This document shows, one piece after another, positions 45,836-55,961 of a DNA stretch of 64,000 nt. Position 1 is the stretch's first letter, and every line of letters starts with the position of its first letter. The stretch covers positions 2,294,001 through 2,358,000 of the forward strand of contig NZ_CP130058.1 in the NCBI RefSeq assembly GCF_030644365.1. Reading direction: 5' to 3'. Origin of the DNA: Schaalia sp. HMT-172. GTDB taxonomy: Bacteria; Actinomycetota; Actinomycetes; Actinomycetales; Actinomycetaceae. The notes below the pieces were generated by a model. It saw only the letters and a list, made by a program, of their open reading frames with translations. It ran no database searches and was not told the DNA's origin. The position numbers were made by a program, and so were the translations under genes.

Positions 45836-46648
45836 CTAGGAGCCCCCACGAAACACGAAACTGTCAAAATTGAGGCTCTCAATGTCCGCCGCGAGCGCGC
45901 GCACCTGATCGTCCCATCCGGCGCGCGAGGCATCAAAACCTTCCGGGGTACCGAATTCTCGCGCCTGTTGGAGCGCGAAGGACCGCACCCCCATCTCGCG
46001 CGCCCGCGCCGCCACCTCGAAGCCGTCGCCAGGCCCATCCGGATAGACGGTCAGTCGCGCCTCGTGGTCCACCTCGAGATGAGACAGGACGATGCCCAGC
46101 GACTCCCACGCCCGCTCGCCGGAGCCCGCGCGCCCGGCCACCGCCTCGTAGTTGCCCCGGGTCGCCTTCACGTCGATGCCCACCCAATCGACGAGGCCCG
46201 CTCCCAGCAGCTCCGCCAGGCGGCGCGGGTAGGGGCCGGCGGTGTGCAGGCCGACGCCGAAGCCGAGCTCGCGCACTCGAGCCATCCCCGCCCCGAGCGC
46301 GACCTGACGGGTCGCCTCGCCGCCAGAGAACACGACCCCGTCCAGGAGGCCGCGCCTGCGCGCCAGCAGGTCCTCGAGCGCGCTCCACGCGACCACGCCC
46401 GGGATGCGCGGGTCGATGATCGCGCTGTTATGGCAGTACGGGCACGCCCACGGGCAGCCCTGCAGGAACAGGGATGCCGCGAACTTGCCGGGCCAGTCCA
46501 CGCTCGACATGGGGACGAGGCCCGCGATCTGCAGGTCGTCCGGCGTCCACTCGCGGTCGGCCCGCCCCCGGGCGAGGCCGGGGACACCCAGGCTCAGCGT
46601 GCCCTCCCGGGTCGCCCCGGCCTCGTACTGCGGGGGACGAGCGCTCAC
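45836..46648 (-). CDS. nrdG: Anaerobic ribonucleotide reductase activating protein
   Basis: A radical-SAM enzyme of 270 residues that generates the glycyl radical in NrdD. The cluster motif is CPWACPYC (Cys-x3-Cys-x2-Cys), followed by HNSAIIDP and FSGGEAT, the SAM-binding GGE. The GTG at 46648 lies 1 nt after the nrdD stop, so the genes are coupled. Longer than the E. coli protein (154 residues); this length is typical of the NrdG2-type in Gram-positives. Confidence 0.93.
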   Translation of the reverse strand: MSARPPQYEAGATREGTLSLGVPGLARGRADREWTPDDLQIAGLVPMSSVDWPGKFAASLFLQGCPWACPYCHNSAIIDPRIPGVVAWSALEDLLARRRGLLDGVVFSGGEATRQVALGAGMARVRELGFGVGLHTAGPYPRRLAELLGAGLVDWVGIDVKATRGNYEAVAGRAGSGERAWESLGIVLSHLEVDHEARLTVYPDGPGDGFEVAARAREMGVRSFALQQAREFGTPEGFDASRAGWDDQVRALAADIESLNFDSFVFRGGS

Positions 46649-46649
46649 G

Positions 46650-48515
46650 TCAGCGGCCCCCCGCGGGAGGGAAGGCGCTGACGAGCTCACCGTGCGCATC
46701 CGCGGCGCTCTCGGAGAACATCTGACGCTCGTGGTACTCGCCCTTCTTGCCGATGTTGAAGGACTGGACCGGGCGGAAGTAGCCCATGACGCGCGTCCAC
46801 ACCTCGCAGGCCTGCGGCTCCGCGTGAGGGTGGGCGGCCGCGCACTTCTCGCACGTGAAGTGCTCGCCAGCCAGGTAGCCGTGGACCGGGCAGATCGAGA
46901 AGGTCGGCGTGATCGTAATGTAGGGGACCTTGAAGGCCGTGAGCGAGCGGCGCACCATCTCTTTGCAGGCCTCGCCCGACGAGACGCGCTCGCCCATGTA
47001 CAGGTGCAGGACCGTGCCGCCCGTGTACTTGCCCTGCAGGACCTCCTGATCCTCGAGGGCCTGGAACGGATCATCCGTGTAGCCCACGGGCAGCTGCGAG
47101 GAGTTCGTGTAGTAGGGCTCGTCGGGCGTGCCCGCCTGGATGATGTCGGCGAAGCGCTTGCGGTCCTCCTTCGCGAAGCGGTACGTCGTGCCCTCCGCGG
47201 GGGTCGCCTCCAGGTTGTACATGTGGCCGGTGGCCTCCTGGAGCTGGACCATGCGCTCGCGCACGCGATCCAGGATGCGCACGCACATGTCGAAGCCGCG
47301 CGGGTCCGTCAGGTCGTAGGCGTCGTCACTGAAGTTGCGCACCATCTCGTTCATACCGTTGACGCCGATCGTCGAGAAATGGTTATCGAGCGTACCCAGG
47401 TAGCGCTGCGAGTAGGGGAAGAGGCCGTGGTCCATGTGGTACTGGATGGTCTCGCGCTTGATTTCGAGGGACTTCGAGGCCAGGTCGATGAGCTCGTCCA
47501 TGCGCGCGACGAGGCCCTCCTCATCCCCCTTGTACAGGTAGCCGAGGCGCGCCATGTTGAGCGTGACCACGCCGATCGAGCCGGTGAGCTCCGCCGAGCC
47601 GAAGAGGCCGTTGCCGCGCTTGAGGAGCTCGCGCAGGTCCAGTTGGAGGCGGCAGCACATCGAGCGGATCATGTGCGGGTCCAGGTCGGAGTTGATGAAG
47701 TTCTGGAAGTAGGGCAGGCCGTACTTCGCGGTCATATCGAAGAGCGCGTCGACATTCTCGCCCTCCCAATCGAAGTCGGGCGTGATGTTGTAGGTCGGGA
47801 TCGGGAACGTGAAGACTCGCCCGTCCGCGTCGCCGCCCATCATGACCTCGATGAACGCGCGGTTGATGAGGTCCATTTCCCGCTGGAGCTCGCCGTAGGT
47901 GAAGTCGACGACCTCGTCGCCGATGAGGGGGTGCTCGTCGGCCAGGTCGTCCGGGCACGTCCAGTCGAAGGTGAGGTTCGTGAAGGGGCACTGGCTTCCC
48001 CAGCGCGAGGGCACGTTCAGGTTGTAGATAAGCTCCTGCATGCACTGAACGATATTCTCGTACTCCATGTCGTCCAGGCGCACGAAGGGCGCCATGTAGG
48101 TGTCGAAGGAGGAGAACGCCTGGGCGCCCGCCCACTCGTTTTGGAGGGTGCCGAGGAAGTTGACGATCTGGCCGCACGCCGAGGAGAAGTGGCGCGGCGG
48201 GGCCGAGGCGATCGCGCCGCCCACACCGTTGAAGCCCTCCTGGATGAGGCGCTTGAGGGACCAGCCCGCGCAGTATCCGGCGAACATGTCGAGGTCATGG
48301 ATGTGGTAGTCGCCCTCGCGGTGCGGGGCGCCGATCTCGGGCGTGTAGACGTGTTCGAGCCAGTAGTTGGCGACGATCTTGCCCGCCGAGTTCAGGATCA
48401 GGCCGCCGAGCGAATACCCCTGGTTCGCGTTGGCATTGACTCGCCAGTCGGAGCGGTCGAGGTACTCCTGCACGGTAGCGATGGCGTCGACGTCGTAGCG
48501 GGGTGCGCTAGTCAT
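46650..48515 (-). CDS. nrdD: Anaerobic (class III) ribonucleoside-triphosphate reductase
   Basis: Makes deoxynucleotides without oxygen. 621 residues. The chain starts straight at the catalytic barrel (YLDRSDWRVNANANQGYSLGGL), so the usual N-terminal ATP-cone of about 90 residues is missing. Active-site cysteines are in the SSACGQIVN and RSMCCRLQL regions. The C-terminus has a Cys4-type zinc site (ICPVHGY, CEKC) and the glycyl-radical segment RVMGYFRPVQSFN. An AGGA site precedes the ATG at 48515. Regulated by the NrdR boxes upstream. Confidence 0.94.
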   Translation of the reverse strand: MTSAPRYDVDAIATVQEYLDRSDWRVNANANQGYSLGGLILNSAGKIVANYWLEHVYTPEIGAPHREGDYHIHDLDMFAGYCAGWSLKRLIQEGFNGVGGAIASAPPRHFSSACGQIVNFLGTLQNEWAGAQAFSSFDTYMAPFVRLDDMEYENIVQCMQELIYNLNVPSRWGSQCPFTNLTFDWTCPDDLADEHPLIGDEVVDFTYGELQREMDLINRAFIEVMMGGDADGRVFTFPIPTYNITPDFDWEGENVDALFDMTAKYGLPYFQNFINSDLDPHMIRSMCCRLQLDLRELLKRGNGLFGSAELTGSIGVVTLNMARLGYLYKGDEEGLVARMDELIDLASKSLEIKRETIQYHMDHGLFPYSQRYLGTLDNHFSTIGVNGMNEMVRNFSDDAYDLTDPRGFDMCVRILDRVRERMVQLQEATGHMYNLEATPAEGTTYRFAKEDRKRFADIIQAGTPDEPYYTNSSQLPVGYTDDPFQALEDQEVLQGKYTGGTVLHLYMGERVSSGEACKEMVRRSLTAFKVPYITITPTFSICPVHGYLAGEHFTCEKCAAAHPHAEPQACEVWTRVMGYFRPVQSFNIGKKGEYHERQMFSESAADAHGELVSAFPPAGGR

Positions 48516-48714
48516 GTTCCTGGTCCTGTCTTTTCTGCGTTTCCGCATGTTTGCTCTGGGCGCTTGTTGTTCATCTCGGTGCCGCGGACCCTGCACTCCT
48601 GTGGGCGCCGGTGCTGTTCGGACGCATGATCGACACGTCGTGAACATTCCACCCTCGTGAGGCGAGGCCGTGGCACTGTGGGTGGTGGTGGTGTCCTCCG
48701 CCCGGTGCGAGCCT

Positions 48715-48792
48715 CCACTAGATGTAGGGCATGGCCACCATGAAACACTAGATCTAGTATTTCCGACGAACAGTCACCACAATATCTAGTGT
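48715..48792 (-). promoter_or_regulatory. NrdR operator: two good boxes and one weaker box
   Basis: Box 1, ACACTAGATCTAGTAT (48745-48760), and box 2, CCACAATATCTAGTGT (48777-48792), fit the NrdR consensus acaCwAtATaTwGtgt. Their centres are 32 bp apart, about three helical turns. A weaker third site (48715-48730, CACTAGATGTAG core) is centred 30 bp further downstream. The nrdD leader is then about 200 nt. No nrdR gene is in the window. Confidence 0.8.
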
Positions 48793-48929
48793 CATTCGAG
48801 TGACATATGCTCATCTCGCGAGTCGCCCTGTTTCCCTCGCCACGCGCGCACTTTTTCAGAAACTTTCGGGGACCAACGTCCCATTGCGCAGCCACACCCC
48901 AACCTCACCCCGACCACACCCCGAAAATT

Positions 48930-49034
48930 TCGCATGCAATTCAATTACTTTAACCTTCAACATCCCCTACAAACGTTGCAATTCCAACGATCGCAATTCA
49001 ACATTTGAAATAGACCCAGGGGAATTGCATGCGA
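48930..49034. repeat. Module C palindrome, copy 2
   Basis: 105 bp with ends TCGCATGCAATTC and GAATTGCATGCGA, and the core ACGTTGCAATTCCAACGA. Located between nrdD and the DoxX gene. The rest of 48793-49222 shows only a tandem CCGCTACACTGTCGACG pair near 49080-49110. Confidence 0.85.
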
Positions 49035-49222
49035 GATTGTTGGGAAACCACGGCACAACGACCGTCGATGCCACACCGTAGCCGCTACACTGTCGACGCC
49101 GCTACACTGTCGACACCGCAGCCGAACCGGTCCGAGTCCGGGGGGCTTGCCGGGTAGTAGCCACCACGAAGCGCGGAGGCCGCGACCGGAGAACCCGGCC
49201 ACGGCCTCGTCGATCGTGCGGA

Positions 49223-49735
49223 TCAGATAAGGAAAGGCAGCTTCTTCACCAGCCCAAGGCCCTTCCACCACGAACCCAGGCCGAGCGTATCGCCCGCGCT
49301 CGTCAGCGGAATCAAGATCAGCACGAGCGCGTACACCAGATGCTCGTTCACCACCGGATTGAGCGACCCCCACACCCACGGAGCCACGGCCGCGTACATG
49401 AAACCCAGCATGACGACGCCCGCGACCGCCGCGAGGCGCGTGCCGATACCGAGGACGAGGGCCACCCCGATACCGAGCAGGCCCACCATGAACAGCCAAT
49501 CCATCGCGGGCACGGCGAGAGACTCGAAGAAGGAGGCCAGCGGCTTACCGGTCGTCGCGCCCGTCAGGTAGCTCTGCGCGGGCGTGCCGCCGTTGATCCA
49601 CGCGCGAGAGGGGCCGGTCGAGTAGTGCAGGCCGAACGTCTTATCCAGGAACGACCAGAGGAACACGAAACCCACCGCGAGACGCAGCAGACCCAGGACA
49701 ACACGCGCGGGCTTGGACGTGACGGGGGAGGCCAT
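49223..49735 (-). CDS. DoxX family membrane protein
   Basis: 170 residues with four hydrophobic helices (about 10-30, 75-98, 100-118, 128-146) and the DoxX-type RLAVGFVFLWSFLDK opening. DoxX/DoxD proteins are membrane components linked to quinone- or thiol-dependent redox reactions. Monocistronic, with palindromic modules on both sides. The specific reaction is unknown. Confidence 0.85.
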   Translation of the reverse strand: MASPVTSKPARVVLGLLRLAVGFVFLWSFLDKTFGLHYSTGPSRAWINGGTPAQSYLTGATTGKPLASFFESLAVPAMDWLFMVGLLGIGVALVLGIGTRLAAVAGVVMLGFMYAAVAPWVWGSLNPVVNEHLVYALVLILIPLTSAGDTLGLGSWWKGLGLVKKLPFLI

Positions 49736-49800
49736 GGCACTGCTTTCGTCAGGGGAAGGCTGTCCCTCCCATTATCCCCTTATCCCAGCCGCAACCACAA

Positions 49801-49909
49801 TGTCGCACGTAATTTCCGTCGAGTCAGTTTTCGACCGTCCCACAAACGTTGCAATACCAACGATGCAATTTCACAATTGAAAATAGTCGCGGGGGAATTA
49901 CGTGCGACA
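49801..49909. repeat. Module C palindrome, copy 3
   Basis: 109 bp with ends TGTCGCACGTAATT and AATTACGTGCGACA. The central GCATGC of copies 1-2 is replaced by GCACGT, and the opposite arm changes with it. The core ACGTTGCAATACCAACGA is kept. Confidence 0.85.
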
Positions 49910-49928
49910 TTGCTGGGAAACCCCGCCC

Positions 49929-51020
49929 CTACTCACCCGCGAGGCGGTCGACCTCGTGGATGATGAGGCCGCAGATGCCGCTCACCCACGCGATGGCGGC
50001 GACACCCAGCACGCGCGAACGCCACGGCCGAATCAGGAGGAAATGCTCAAAGCCATAGCCGGACCCGGGGGACGCGGCGGACATGCTGAAGCCCCACATG
50101 GCGGCCAGCGTGGCGAGGACCGCGACGCCGAGAAGGCCCAGGCACACCCACACCATCGCGCGCTGGATCGACGCCCCATGCCTCGGCCGTCGCTCGATCG
50201 GCGACAGGGCGAGGGCCCACGCGCCCGCGATGAGCGCGGCAGTGATGACGTCGGAGGGCCGGTGCCATCCCTCCATCATGACGGACACACCCATGAGCGA
50301 GGTCCACGCCCACCCGATCCAGGCCGCCGGGCTGCGGAACCACTGGGGTGCGACCACGATGAGCGCCAACGACAGCGTCACCGCGACGGTCGTGTGGCCG
50401 GAGGGCAGGGAGTTCCCGGCGCCGGTCGTCACCCCCAGGTTGGGCCGGGTCAGAATGTAGTCCTTGAGGATCTGGGTCGCGATGTTGGCGCCGACGACGG
50501 CGCCGAGGGCGCGCCCGGCCAGCGTAGGCCGACGCCTCGCGGCCGCGACGAGGGCGACGATGACGCCGACGACTCCCATGACGGGGACGGACACGATACC
50601 GGTGATGAGCGTCGAAAAGCCCTCGAACTGGCTGGCCGATCGCATCATGCCTTCCATGAGGATCGTGTCGATCACCTGACCGTAGGGGGTGGTCAGCGCG
50701 ACATGACTGATGAGCCCCGTCGCCAGCAGGCAGATCGCCACGCCGGCCAGGCGGCGGGCGAGCTTGAGCCGATACCACCCGTCGGAGCTCAGGCGACGAG
50801 GCGTGGGAGCGTCAGCGGCCTCGGCCTCGCGAGGCGCAGGGTCGGCTGTGCGCGCACGGGCGGGGCGACCCTTGACTGGAGCGCCGTCCTGCCCAGCATC
50901 ACGCTCGTCGGAGTCTGCGCGCGCGCCTGAGCGAGCGCGGGGGCGAGCGGGACGCGAGCTCTTCGTGTAGGACTCGTCGACGCTCGGGTCGGAGGGCAGG
51001 GCGGAATTGGGGTCGTCCAT
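49929..51020 (-). CDS. PAP2-family membrane phosphatase
   Basis: 363 residues: a long disordered cytoplasmic head (1-80, rich in Ala/Arg/Pro), then six hydrophobic helices. The three PAP2 motifs are present: KDYILTRPN, PSGHTT, and GWHRPSDVITA with the catalytic histidine. Likely an undecaprenyl-pyrophosphate or other lipid phosphate phosphatase. GGAGG precedes the ATG. Confidence 0.9.
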   Translation of the reverse strand: MDDPNSALPSDPSVDESYTKSSRPARPRARSGARADSDERDAGQDGAPVKGRPARARTADPAPREAEAADAPTPRRLSSDGWYRLKLARRLAGVAICLLATGLISHVALTTPYGQVIDTILMEGMMRSASQFEGFSTLITGIVSVPVMGVVGVIVALVAAARRRPTLAGRALGAVVGANIATQILKDYILTRPNLGVTTGAGNSLPSGHTTVAVTLSLALIVVAPQWFRSPAAWIGWAWTSLMGVSVMMEGWHRPSDVITAALIAGAWALALSPIERRPRHGASIQRAMVWVCLGLLGVAVLATLAAMWGFSMSAASPGSGYGFEHFLLIRPWRSRVLGVAAIAWVSGICGLIIHEVDRLAGE

Positions 51021-51309
51021 GTGTTCCTCCGTTCGTGTCGATGCGTCTACTGCATACCCACTGTAGTGGAGTGTGGCGCGCCTTCGCGGATTGGGCGTGC
51101 ATGCTGACGGGTTGGAGACGCGGATCTACAACTGGAAAGGCCGCTTCGGGGGCGCACAGGCCCCGATGCGAGCCTCGCCACCCACTCGGGGAGCGCTCGG
51201 AAGGCGCTCAGGGTGAGCTCAGGGTGGGCTCAGGGTGGGCGAGCGCGTGACGGAGGCCTCGATTAGAGTGGGGGTGTCCGATTGTGTACGTTTAACGCGG
51301 GAGTTGTCA
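51021..51309. other. Divergent intergenic region
   Basis: Contains three tandem GCTCAGGGTGRG units (about 51207-51240), and TACGTT near 51285, a possible -10 for the YbjN pair. No gene seen. Confidence 0.4.
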
Positions 51310-51768
51310 GTGGCCTCTTCTTCACCTGTCAGCACCGACCGTATTCGTGATTTGCTGCGCTCCCGGGACGTGCGTTTCGGCGACTACAACGAGGGCGAAC
51401 TGGCCTACCTGACGCCCAACGCCGCTTTTTTCTGGAACGCGACGAATCCTCAGATCCTGCAGCTGCGCGCCCAATGGCGAGGGATCGCGCGCACGCCGGA
51501 GCAGTTCGGTGAGCTCGCGCGCGAGGTCGCAGCCTGCAACGCGACCCGCACGGGCCCCAAGGCTTACCTGGCCCCGCTGGAGGACGGCGCGCAGTACGGA
51601 CTGATCGCCGAATGCAACATCGTCGTACTGTCCGGCCTCACCCAGGCGCAGCTCGACCATTTCTTCGAAACGTCGATGGCAATGATCATGGGATTCTTCG
51701 CGGACCTTGAGGTGACGCTGCCCGGGTTCGTGGATTGGGATGGACAGAGCCAGGAGGCGGCGCAGTGA
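51310..51768 (+). CDS. YbjN domain protein 1
   Basis: 152 residues, soluble, of the YbjN fold that resembles type III secretion chaperones. It opens STDRIRDLLRSRDVRFG, with FFWNATNPQILQLRAQWRG in the middle. GTG start at 51310 with CGGGAG upstream. GTGA overlap with the next gene; in actinobacteria such pairs are common and their role is unknown. Confidence 0.8.
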   Translation: MASSSPVSTDRIRDLLRSRDVRFGDYNEGELAYLTPNAAFFWNATNPQILQLRAQWRGIARTPEQFGELAREVAACNATRTGPKAYLAPLEDGAQYGLIAECNIVVLSGLTQAQLDHFFETSMAMIMGFFADLEVTLPGFVDWDGQSQEAAQ

Positions 51769-52253
51769 ACGTTCCTTTTGTGGTGCCCGAGGACGATACG
51801 ACGCCCTACCCCGCGAACTTCGAGCGCGTTACGGCCGCCATTCGCGCGATGGGCTACGCCCTCGACGTGATCGAGCCGGGACGCGCGGGCGGGGCGATCT
51901 TCGACCGCATACCCTTCCTGGTGTCCTTCGATACGGCGGGGCGCTTCCTGTCGATTCGGGCCCTGTGGGAGCCGGATGTTCCGGCCGCCAGCGCGGAGCA
52001 CGCGATGTTCGCGACCGCCGACAACTGGAATCGCGAGAAGTACTTCCCGACGGTGTACACGGCGACCACCCCGGAAGGCACGCTCGGCGTCTACGCGGAC
52101 TTCGTGGTCGACACGGAGGCGGGCCTGTCCAACGACCAGCTGCGCGACGCTATTTCGTCGGGCATTTCGACGGGTATCGCCGCGATGGAGTACGTGAAGG
52201 AGTCGGCGTCCGAGGCGCTGGGGTGGGTGAACCCGGACGCGGATGAGCGCTGA
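51765..52253 (+). CDS. YbjN domain protein 2
   Basis: 162 residues, paralogous to the preceding protein ([46 protein letters not shown]). The GTG overlaps the previous stop and has AGGAGG at good spacing. Its end overlaps the predicted start of the helicase by 11 nt, so all three may be one unit. Confidence 0.8.
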   Translation: MNVPFVVPEDDTTPYPANFERVTAAIRAMGYALDVIEPGRAGGAIFDRIPFLVSFDTAGRFLSIRALWEPDVPAASAEHAMFATADNWNREKYFPTVYTATTPEGTLGVYADFVVDTEAGLSNDQLRDAISSGISTGIAAMEYVKESASEALGWVNPDADER

Positions 52254-55026
52254 GTGCTCTGCCTCTCCCGACCCGGACGAGGCCGGGGCGGGCACACGCG
52301 GGCACGCGCGCTTCGCCCCTCGCACGGGGTCGTCCGCGTTGCCTCGGGATGAGGCACCCGATCACGCGCCGTCGGGCGACGTGAGCGCGCCCACGTCGCC
52401 TTCTTCTCCTTCCCCCACCGACCTGCTGGACGTCTTAGAGCGCCTGAGTTCCGGGGACGACCGCCTGGTCGGCCACGTGACGCTCCCGGGGCGCCCGGAA
52501 AGAATCGCGGATTGGCCGCAGTGGGTCTGCCCTGCGCTCATGGACGCGTGGGCGCGCCGGGGCGTGGAGCGCCCGTGGTTCCACCAGCGCGAGGCCATGG
52601 ACGCCCTGCGCGAGGGCCGCGACGTCGTGCTCGCGACAGGGACCGGCTCGGGCAAGTCGCTGGCCGCGTGGACTCCGATCCTCTCCGACCTGGTCGAGGC
52701 CGAGGATTCGTCGCGCATTTCCGCGATCCACCGCCGCCCGTCTGCCCTGTACCTGGCCCCCACGAAGGCCCTGGCCGCGGATCAGCTGGCCTCGCTCATG
52801 TCGCTGCTGGGCCAGGACGTAACCCCCGAGGACGCACAGGGGGACGGGGACCCGGAAGGCGGCCCCGGCCTCGTCGATGAGCGGCTGCGCCGCGTGCGCG
52901 CGACGACCGTGGACGGGGACACGCCCCGCGAGGCCAAGGAGTGGGCGCGTGCGGGCGCCGACCTGATCCTGTCGAACCCGGATTTCCTGCACTACGTGAT
53001 GCTTCCGTCGCACCAGCGCTGGTCGCGTTTCCTGGCGTCGCTGCGCCTCATCGTCATCGACGAGGCCCACCACTGGCGCGGCGTCACCGGCTCGCACATC
53101 GCGCTGGTCGTGCGCCGGCTGCTGCGCGTCGCCCACCACCTGGGCGCGGATCCGCGCGTCGTCATGCTCAGCGCGACGGTGCGCGACGCGGCATCCGTGG
53201 GGCGCGCGCTCACGGGGCGCGACGCGGTCGCCATCACCGAGGACGGCTCGCCGGCCGGCGCCCACGAGCTGGTCCTGTGGCAGGGCGCCATCATGGCCGA
53301 CGAGTCCGAGGTCGACATTTCCTCGTTCCTGGCCGCTCTCGACGCGCCGCCGGGCACCGCCACCCTCAAGGTCCCGATCGTGCGGCGCAGCGCCGGTGTC
53401 GAGGCCGCGAACCTGGCCGCCGCCTTCGTCGAGGAGGGGGCGCGCCTCCTCGCCTTCGTGCGCTCGCGCGCGGGGGCCGAGGCCGTGGCCGCCCAGGTGC
53501 GCGACCGCCTGTCGTCGCGGGGTTCCGCGAATGCGGGCCGGGTGGGCGCATATCGCGGCGGATACCTGCCCGAGGAGCGGCGCGCCCTCGAGGAGGCGCT
53601 GCGCACCGGCGCGGTGCGGGCGCTCGCCACGACGTCGGCTCTCGAGATGGGCCTGGACATCTCGGGGCTGGACGCGACGATCACGGTTGGCTGGCCGGGC
53701 ACGCGCGCGTCCCTGCGCCAGCAGATCGGCCGAGCCGGGCGCGCGGGCGCGCCCGGAACCTCCGTGCTCATCGCCTCCGACAACCCCCTCGACGCGTACC
53801 TCGTGCGCCACCCGGAACACATCCTCGGCGAGGTCGAAGCCAGCGTCATCGACCCCTCCAACCCGTGGGTGCTGGCACCGCACATCGCCGCCGCGGCAGC
53901 AGAAATACCGATCACGCCGTCCGACATCACCTACTTTGGCGCGGAACTGAGCGGCGTTGCCCTGCGGCTCGTCGCCGACGGGTACCTCAAACGCAGGCCC
54001 GCCGGATACTTCTGGGACGCCACCCGGCCCGAACGCCCCTCCGACCTCACCGACCTGCGCGGCGCCGCCGGCGATGTCCAGATCGTCGACGCGGCCACCG
54101 GCACCGTCGTCGGCACCATCGACCAGGCCTCCGCCGACGCCCACGTCTTCCCCGGCGCCATCTACATCCACCAGGGGCGCACCTTCCACGTCCTCGCCCT
54201 CAGCCCCCTCACCACGCCCACCGCACCCGCCGCCCAAGGGTGGCCGCGCACCCTCCTCCCCGATGCCGGGGGCGGCTCCCAGGGAGCGGACCACCTTGGG
54301 GGCGGGCGGCGGGAGGGGGCCCAGGCCTCGTCGATCGTCATTCCACCAGCACGGGCGGGCGACGCGCGCGTCGCCCTGGTCGAGGAGGTGCGCACTCCCC
54401 TGCGCACGCGCTCGGCGACCCACACGAGCGTCGAGGTGTGCGCCATCGAGCAGACCTACATGTGCGAGGATGGCACGGTCACGTGGTATCACGGGCCGAC
54501 GAACGTGTCGACGCGGGTCACCGACTACGACCTGCTGCGCCTGCCCGGACTCGAGTTCATCCGCAACATCGAGCTGTTCCTGCCCACGCACACGCTGCCC
54601 ACGAAGTCCACGTGGTTCACCCTCACCCCCGCGGCGCTGGCCGCGATGGGGATCAACGCCGCGGACCTAGCGGGCACCCTGCACGCGACCGAGCACGCGA
54701 TGATCGGGATCCTGCCCCTCGTCGCGACCTGCGACCGCTGGGACCTGGGCGGCCTGTCCACCGAGCTGCACGACGACACGGGCGCTCCCACCGTCTTCAT
54801 TCACGACGCGTTCCGGGGCGGCGCCGGGCACGTGCTCGCCGGCTTCAACAGCGCGCGGTCGTGGGTGGCCGCCACGCTCGAGGCCGTCTCCTCCTGCGAC
54901 TGCGAGTCCGGGTGCCCGCGCTGCGTGCAGTCGCCCAAGTGCGGCAATGGGAACGAACCCCTGTCCAAGCAGGGGGCCATCACGCTGCTCGCCTACCTGC
55001 TGGACCGCGCGCCCGGGAACGGATGA
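52243..55026 (+). CDS. DEAD/DEAH helicase with DUF1998 (MrfA/YprA type)
   Basis: 927 residues, superfamily 2 helicase of the actinobacterial helicase/secretion neighbourhood. Walker [11 protein letters not shown] (near 131), DEAH-type box [16 protein letters not shown] motif III, and the C-terminal helicase motifs [17 protein letters not shown] and GRAGRAG. The DUF1998 end has the iron-sulphur or zinc cysteines [10 protein letters not shown]...CGNG. B. subtilis MrfA repairs mitomycin lesions, suggesting DNA repair. The first 50 residues and 660-710 are low-complexity and carry GGCCTCGTC-type motifs. The start at 52243 is uncertain. Confidence 0.9.
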   Translation: MSAECSASPDPDEAGAGTRGHARFAPRTGSSALPRDEAPDHAPSGDVSAPTSPSSPSPTDLLDVLERLSSGDDRLVGHVTLPGRPERIADWPQWVCPALMDAWARRGVERPWFHQREAMDALREGRDVVLATGTGSGKSLAAWTPILSDLVEAEDSSRISAIHRRPSALYLAPTKALAADQLASLMSLLGQDVTPEDAQGDGDPEGGPGLVDERLRRVRATTVDGDTPREAKEWARAGADLILSNPDFLHYVMLPSHQRWSRFLASLRLIVIDEAHHWRGVTGSHIALVVRRLLRVAHHLGADPRVVMLSATVRDAASVGRALTGRDAVAITEDGSPAGAHELVLWQGAIMADESEVDISSFLAALDAPPGTATLKVPIVRRSAGVEAANLAAAFVEEGARLLAFVRSRAGAEAVAAQVRDRLSSRGSANAGRVGAYRGGYLPEERRALEEALRTGAVRALATTSALEMGLDISGLDATITVGWPGTRASLRQQIGRAGRAGAPGTSVLIASDNPLDAYLVRHPEHILGEVEASVIDPSNPWVLAPHIAAAAAEIPITPSDITYFGAELSGVALRLVADGYLKRRPAGYFWDATRPERPSDLTDLRGAAGDVQIVDAATGTVVGTIDQASADAHVFPGAIYIHQGRTFHVLALSPLTTPTAPAAQGWPRTLLPDAGGGSQGADHLGGGRREGAQASSIVIPPARAGDARVALVEEVRTPLRTRSATHTSVEVCAIEQTYMCEDGTVTWYHGPTNVSTRVTDYDLLRLPGLEFIRNIELFLPTHTLPTKSTWFTLTPAALAAMGINAADLAGTLHATEHAMIGILPLVATCDRWDLGGLSTELHDDTGAPTVFIHDAFRGGAGHVLAGFNSARSWVAATLEAVSSCDCESGCPRCVQSPKCGNGNEPLSKQGAITLLAYLLDRAPGNG

Positions 55027-55087
55027 CTCGACCGACTGACGGAACGACTCGAAGCTGTCTACTGGACCGCGCGCCCGGGAACGGATG
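55000..55087. repeat. 26-bp direct repeat at the helicase gene end
   Basis: The last coding bases (55000-55025) recur unchanged at 55062-55087. A local duplication at the border of repeat island 3. Confidence 0.85.
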
Positions 55088-55148
55088 GGGTCGGCATCAC
55101 AGCACGCAGGCCAGGCGGCACCGCAAGGAGAAAGAGCCCGGGCCAGAT

Positions 55149-55224
55149 GGGGGTTTTGCACCATTAGGAGCCTTGCTTCGGCGTGTCGCCGGCGTGTCGC
55201 ACCTCTAATGGTGCAATTCCCCCC
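55149..55224. repeat. Module A palindrome, copy 6
   Basis: First element of island 3. The right arm TCTAATGGTGCAATTCCCCC pairs fully with the left arm except the AA/TT step. Confidence 0.85.
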
Positions 55225-55263
55225 GTTTGCTGGCTGTGAGGTCGCGGTTCGGGGTGACGTGGC

Positions 55264-55337
55264 GCCCACAGTGCATACCACCTCGATGAAAAATGGCTGA
55301 CATGGGCTTGATGGGCCAGACGACATGTGATGCGGGC
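55264..55337. repeat. Module B palindrome, copy 4
   Basis: The more diverged form, with GATGAAAAATGGCTGACATG in the loop; close to copy 2. Confidence 0.7.
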
Positions 55338-55447
55338 AACTCCAACACGGATTTTACCCCTGCGACCCCTCCGCGCCGGTGGGGTCTTCGCTGCTGATGT
55401 TGTTCGGTGCGTTGCCCTGATGCCCAGCTATGGCTATCAACCCGTAG

Positions 55448-55557
55448 TTTCGCACGTAATTCCCCTGCGATTAGTTCAAATGTTGAATCCACATCGCTGG
55501 AATTGCAACGTTTTCAGGTGATCTCGAAAAATGACCGAGGGGAAATTACGTGCGAAA
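55448..55557. repeat. Module C palindrome, copy 4
   Basis: 110 bp with ends TTTCGCACGTAATT and AATTACGTGCGAAA. The core is inverted relative to the other copies (CGCTGGAATTGCAACG). Confidence 0.85.
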
Positions 55558-55677
55558 TTTGTCTGGAGGTTGTCGGGTCGCCGCCCGCGGGTGCCGTGGC
55601 TAGGCCCGTGTCTCGAAGCGCGCCCGTGGCCTCCGGCCCTCCGCCCTCTGCGCCTGGGTGTATGTCGGGCTGACGAT

Positions 55678-55754
55678 GGGGGTTTTGCACCATTAGAAGC
55701 CTCCCCTCGGCGTGTCGCCGGCGTGTCGCGCCTCTATTGGTGCAATTCCCCCCC
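55678..55754. repeat. Module A palindrome, copy 7
   Basis: Same arms and CCTCCCCTCGG loop as copy 2. The downstream 60 bp also match the sequence after copy 2. Confidence 0.85.
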
Positions 55755-55857
55755 GTTTGGTGGCGCCCTCGACGTAGGCCGAGCTCGACCGTGCACCTCT
55801 CACAGCGCAATTCCCCCCATTTGGTGGCGGTCCGCGCGTGGCTTTGGTTGGTGTGGC

Positions 55858-55932
55858 GCCCAAAGTGCAGACCACCTCGGCGAAAAACGCTGACAATCGG
55901 GTGTTGTGGGCGAGGTGGTCTGCGATGTGGGC
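55858..55932. repeat. Module B palindrome, copy 5
   Basis: GCCCAAAGTGCAGACCACCT with its complement to the right. The following 40 bp are the intact equivalent of the IS3 target site. Confidence 0.85.
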
Positions 55933-55961
55933 ACAACGGCGCCTGGCCTCGCATGCTGCTC

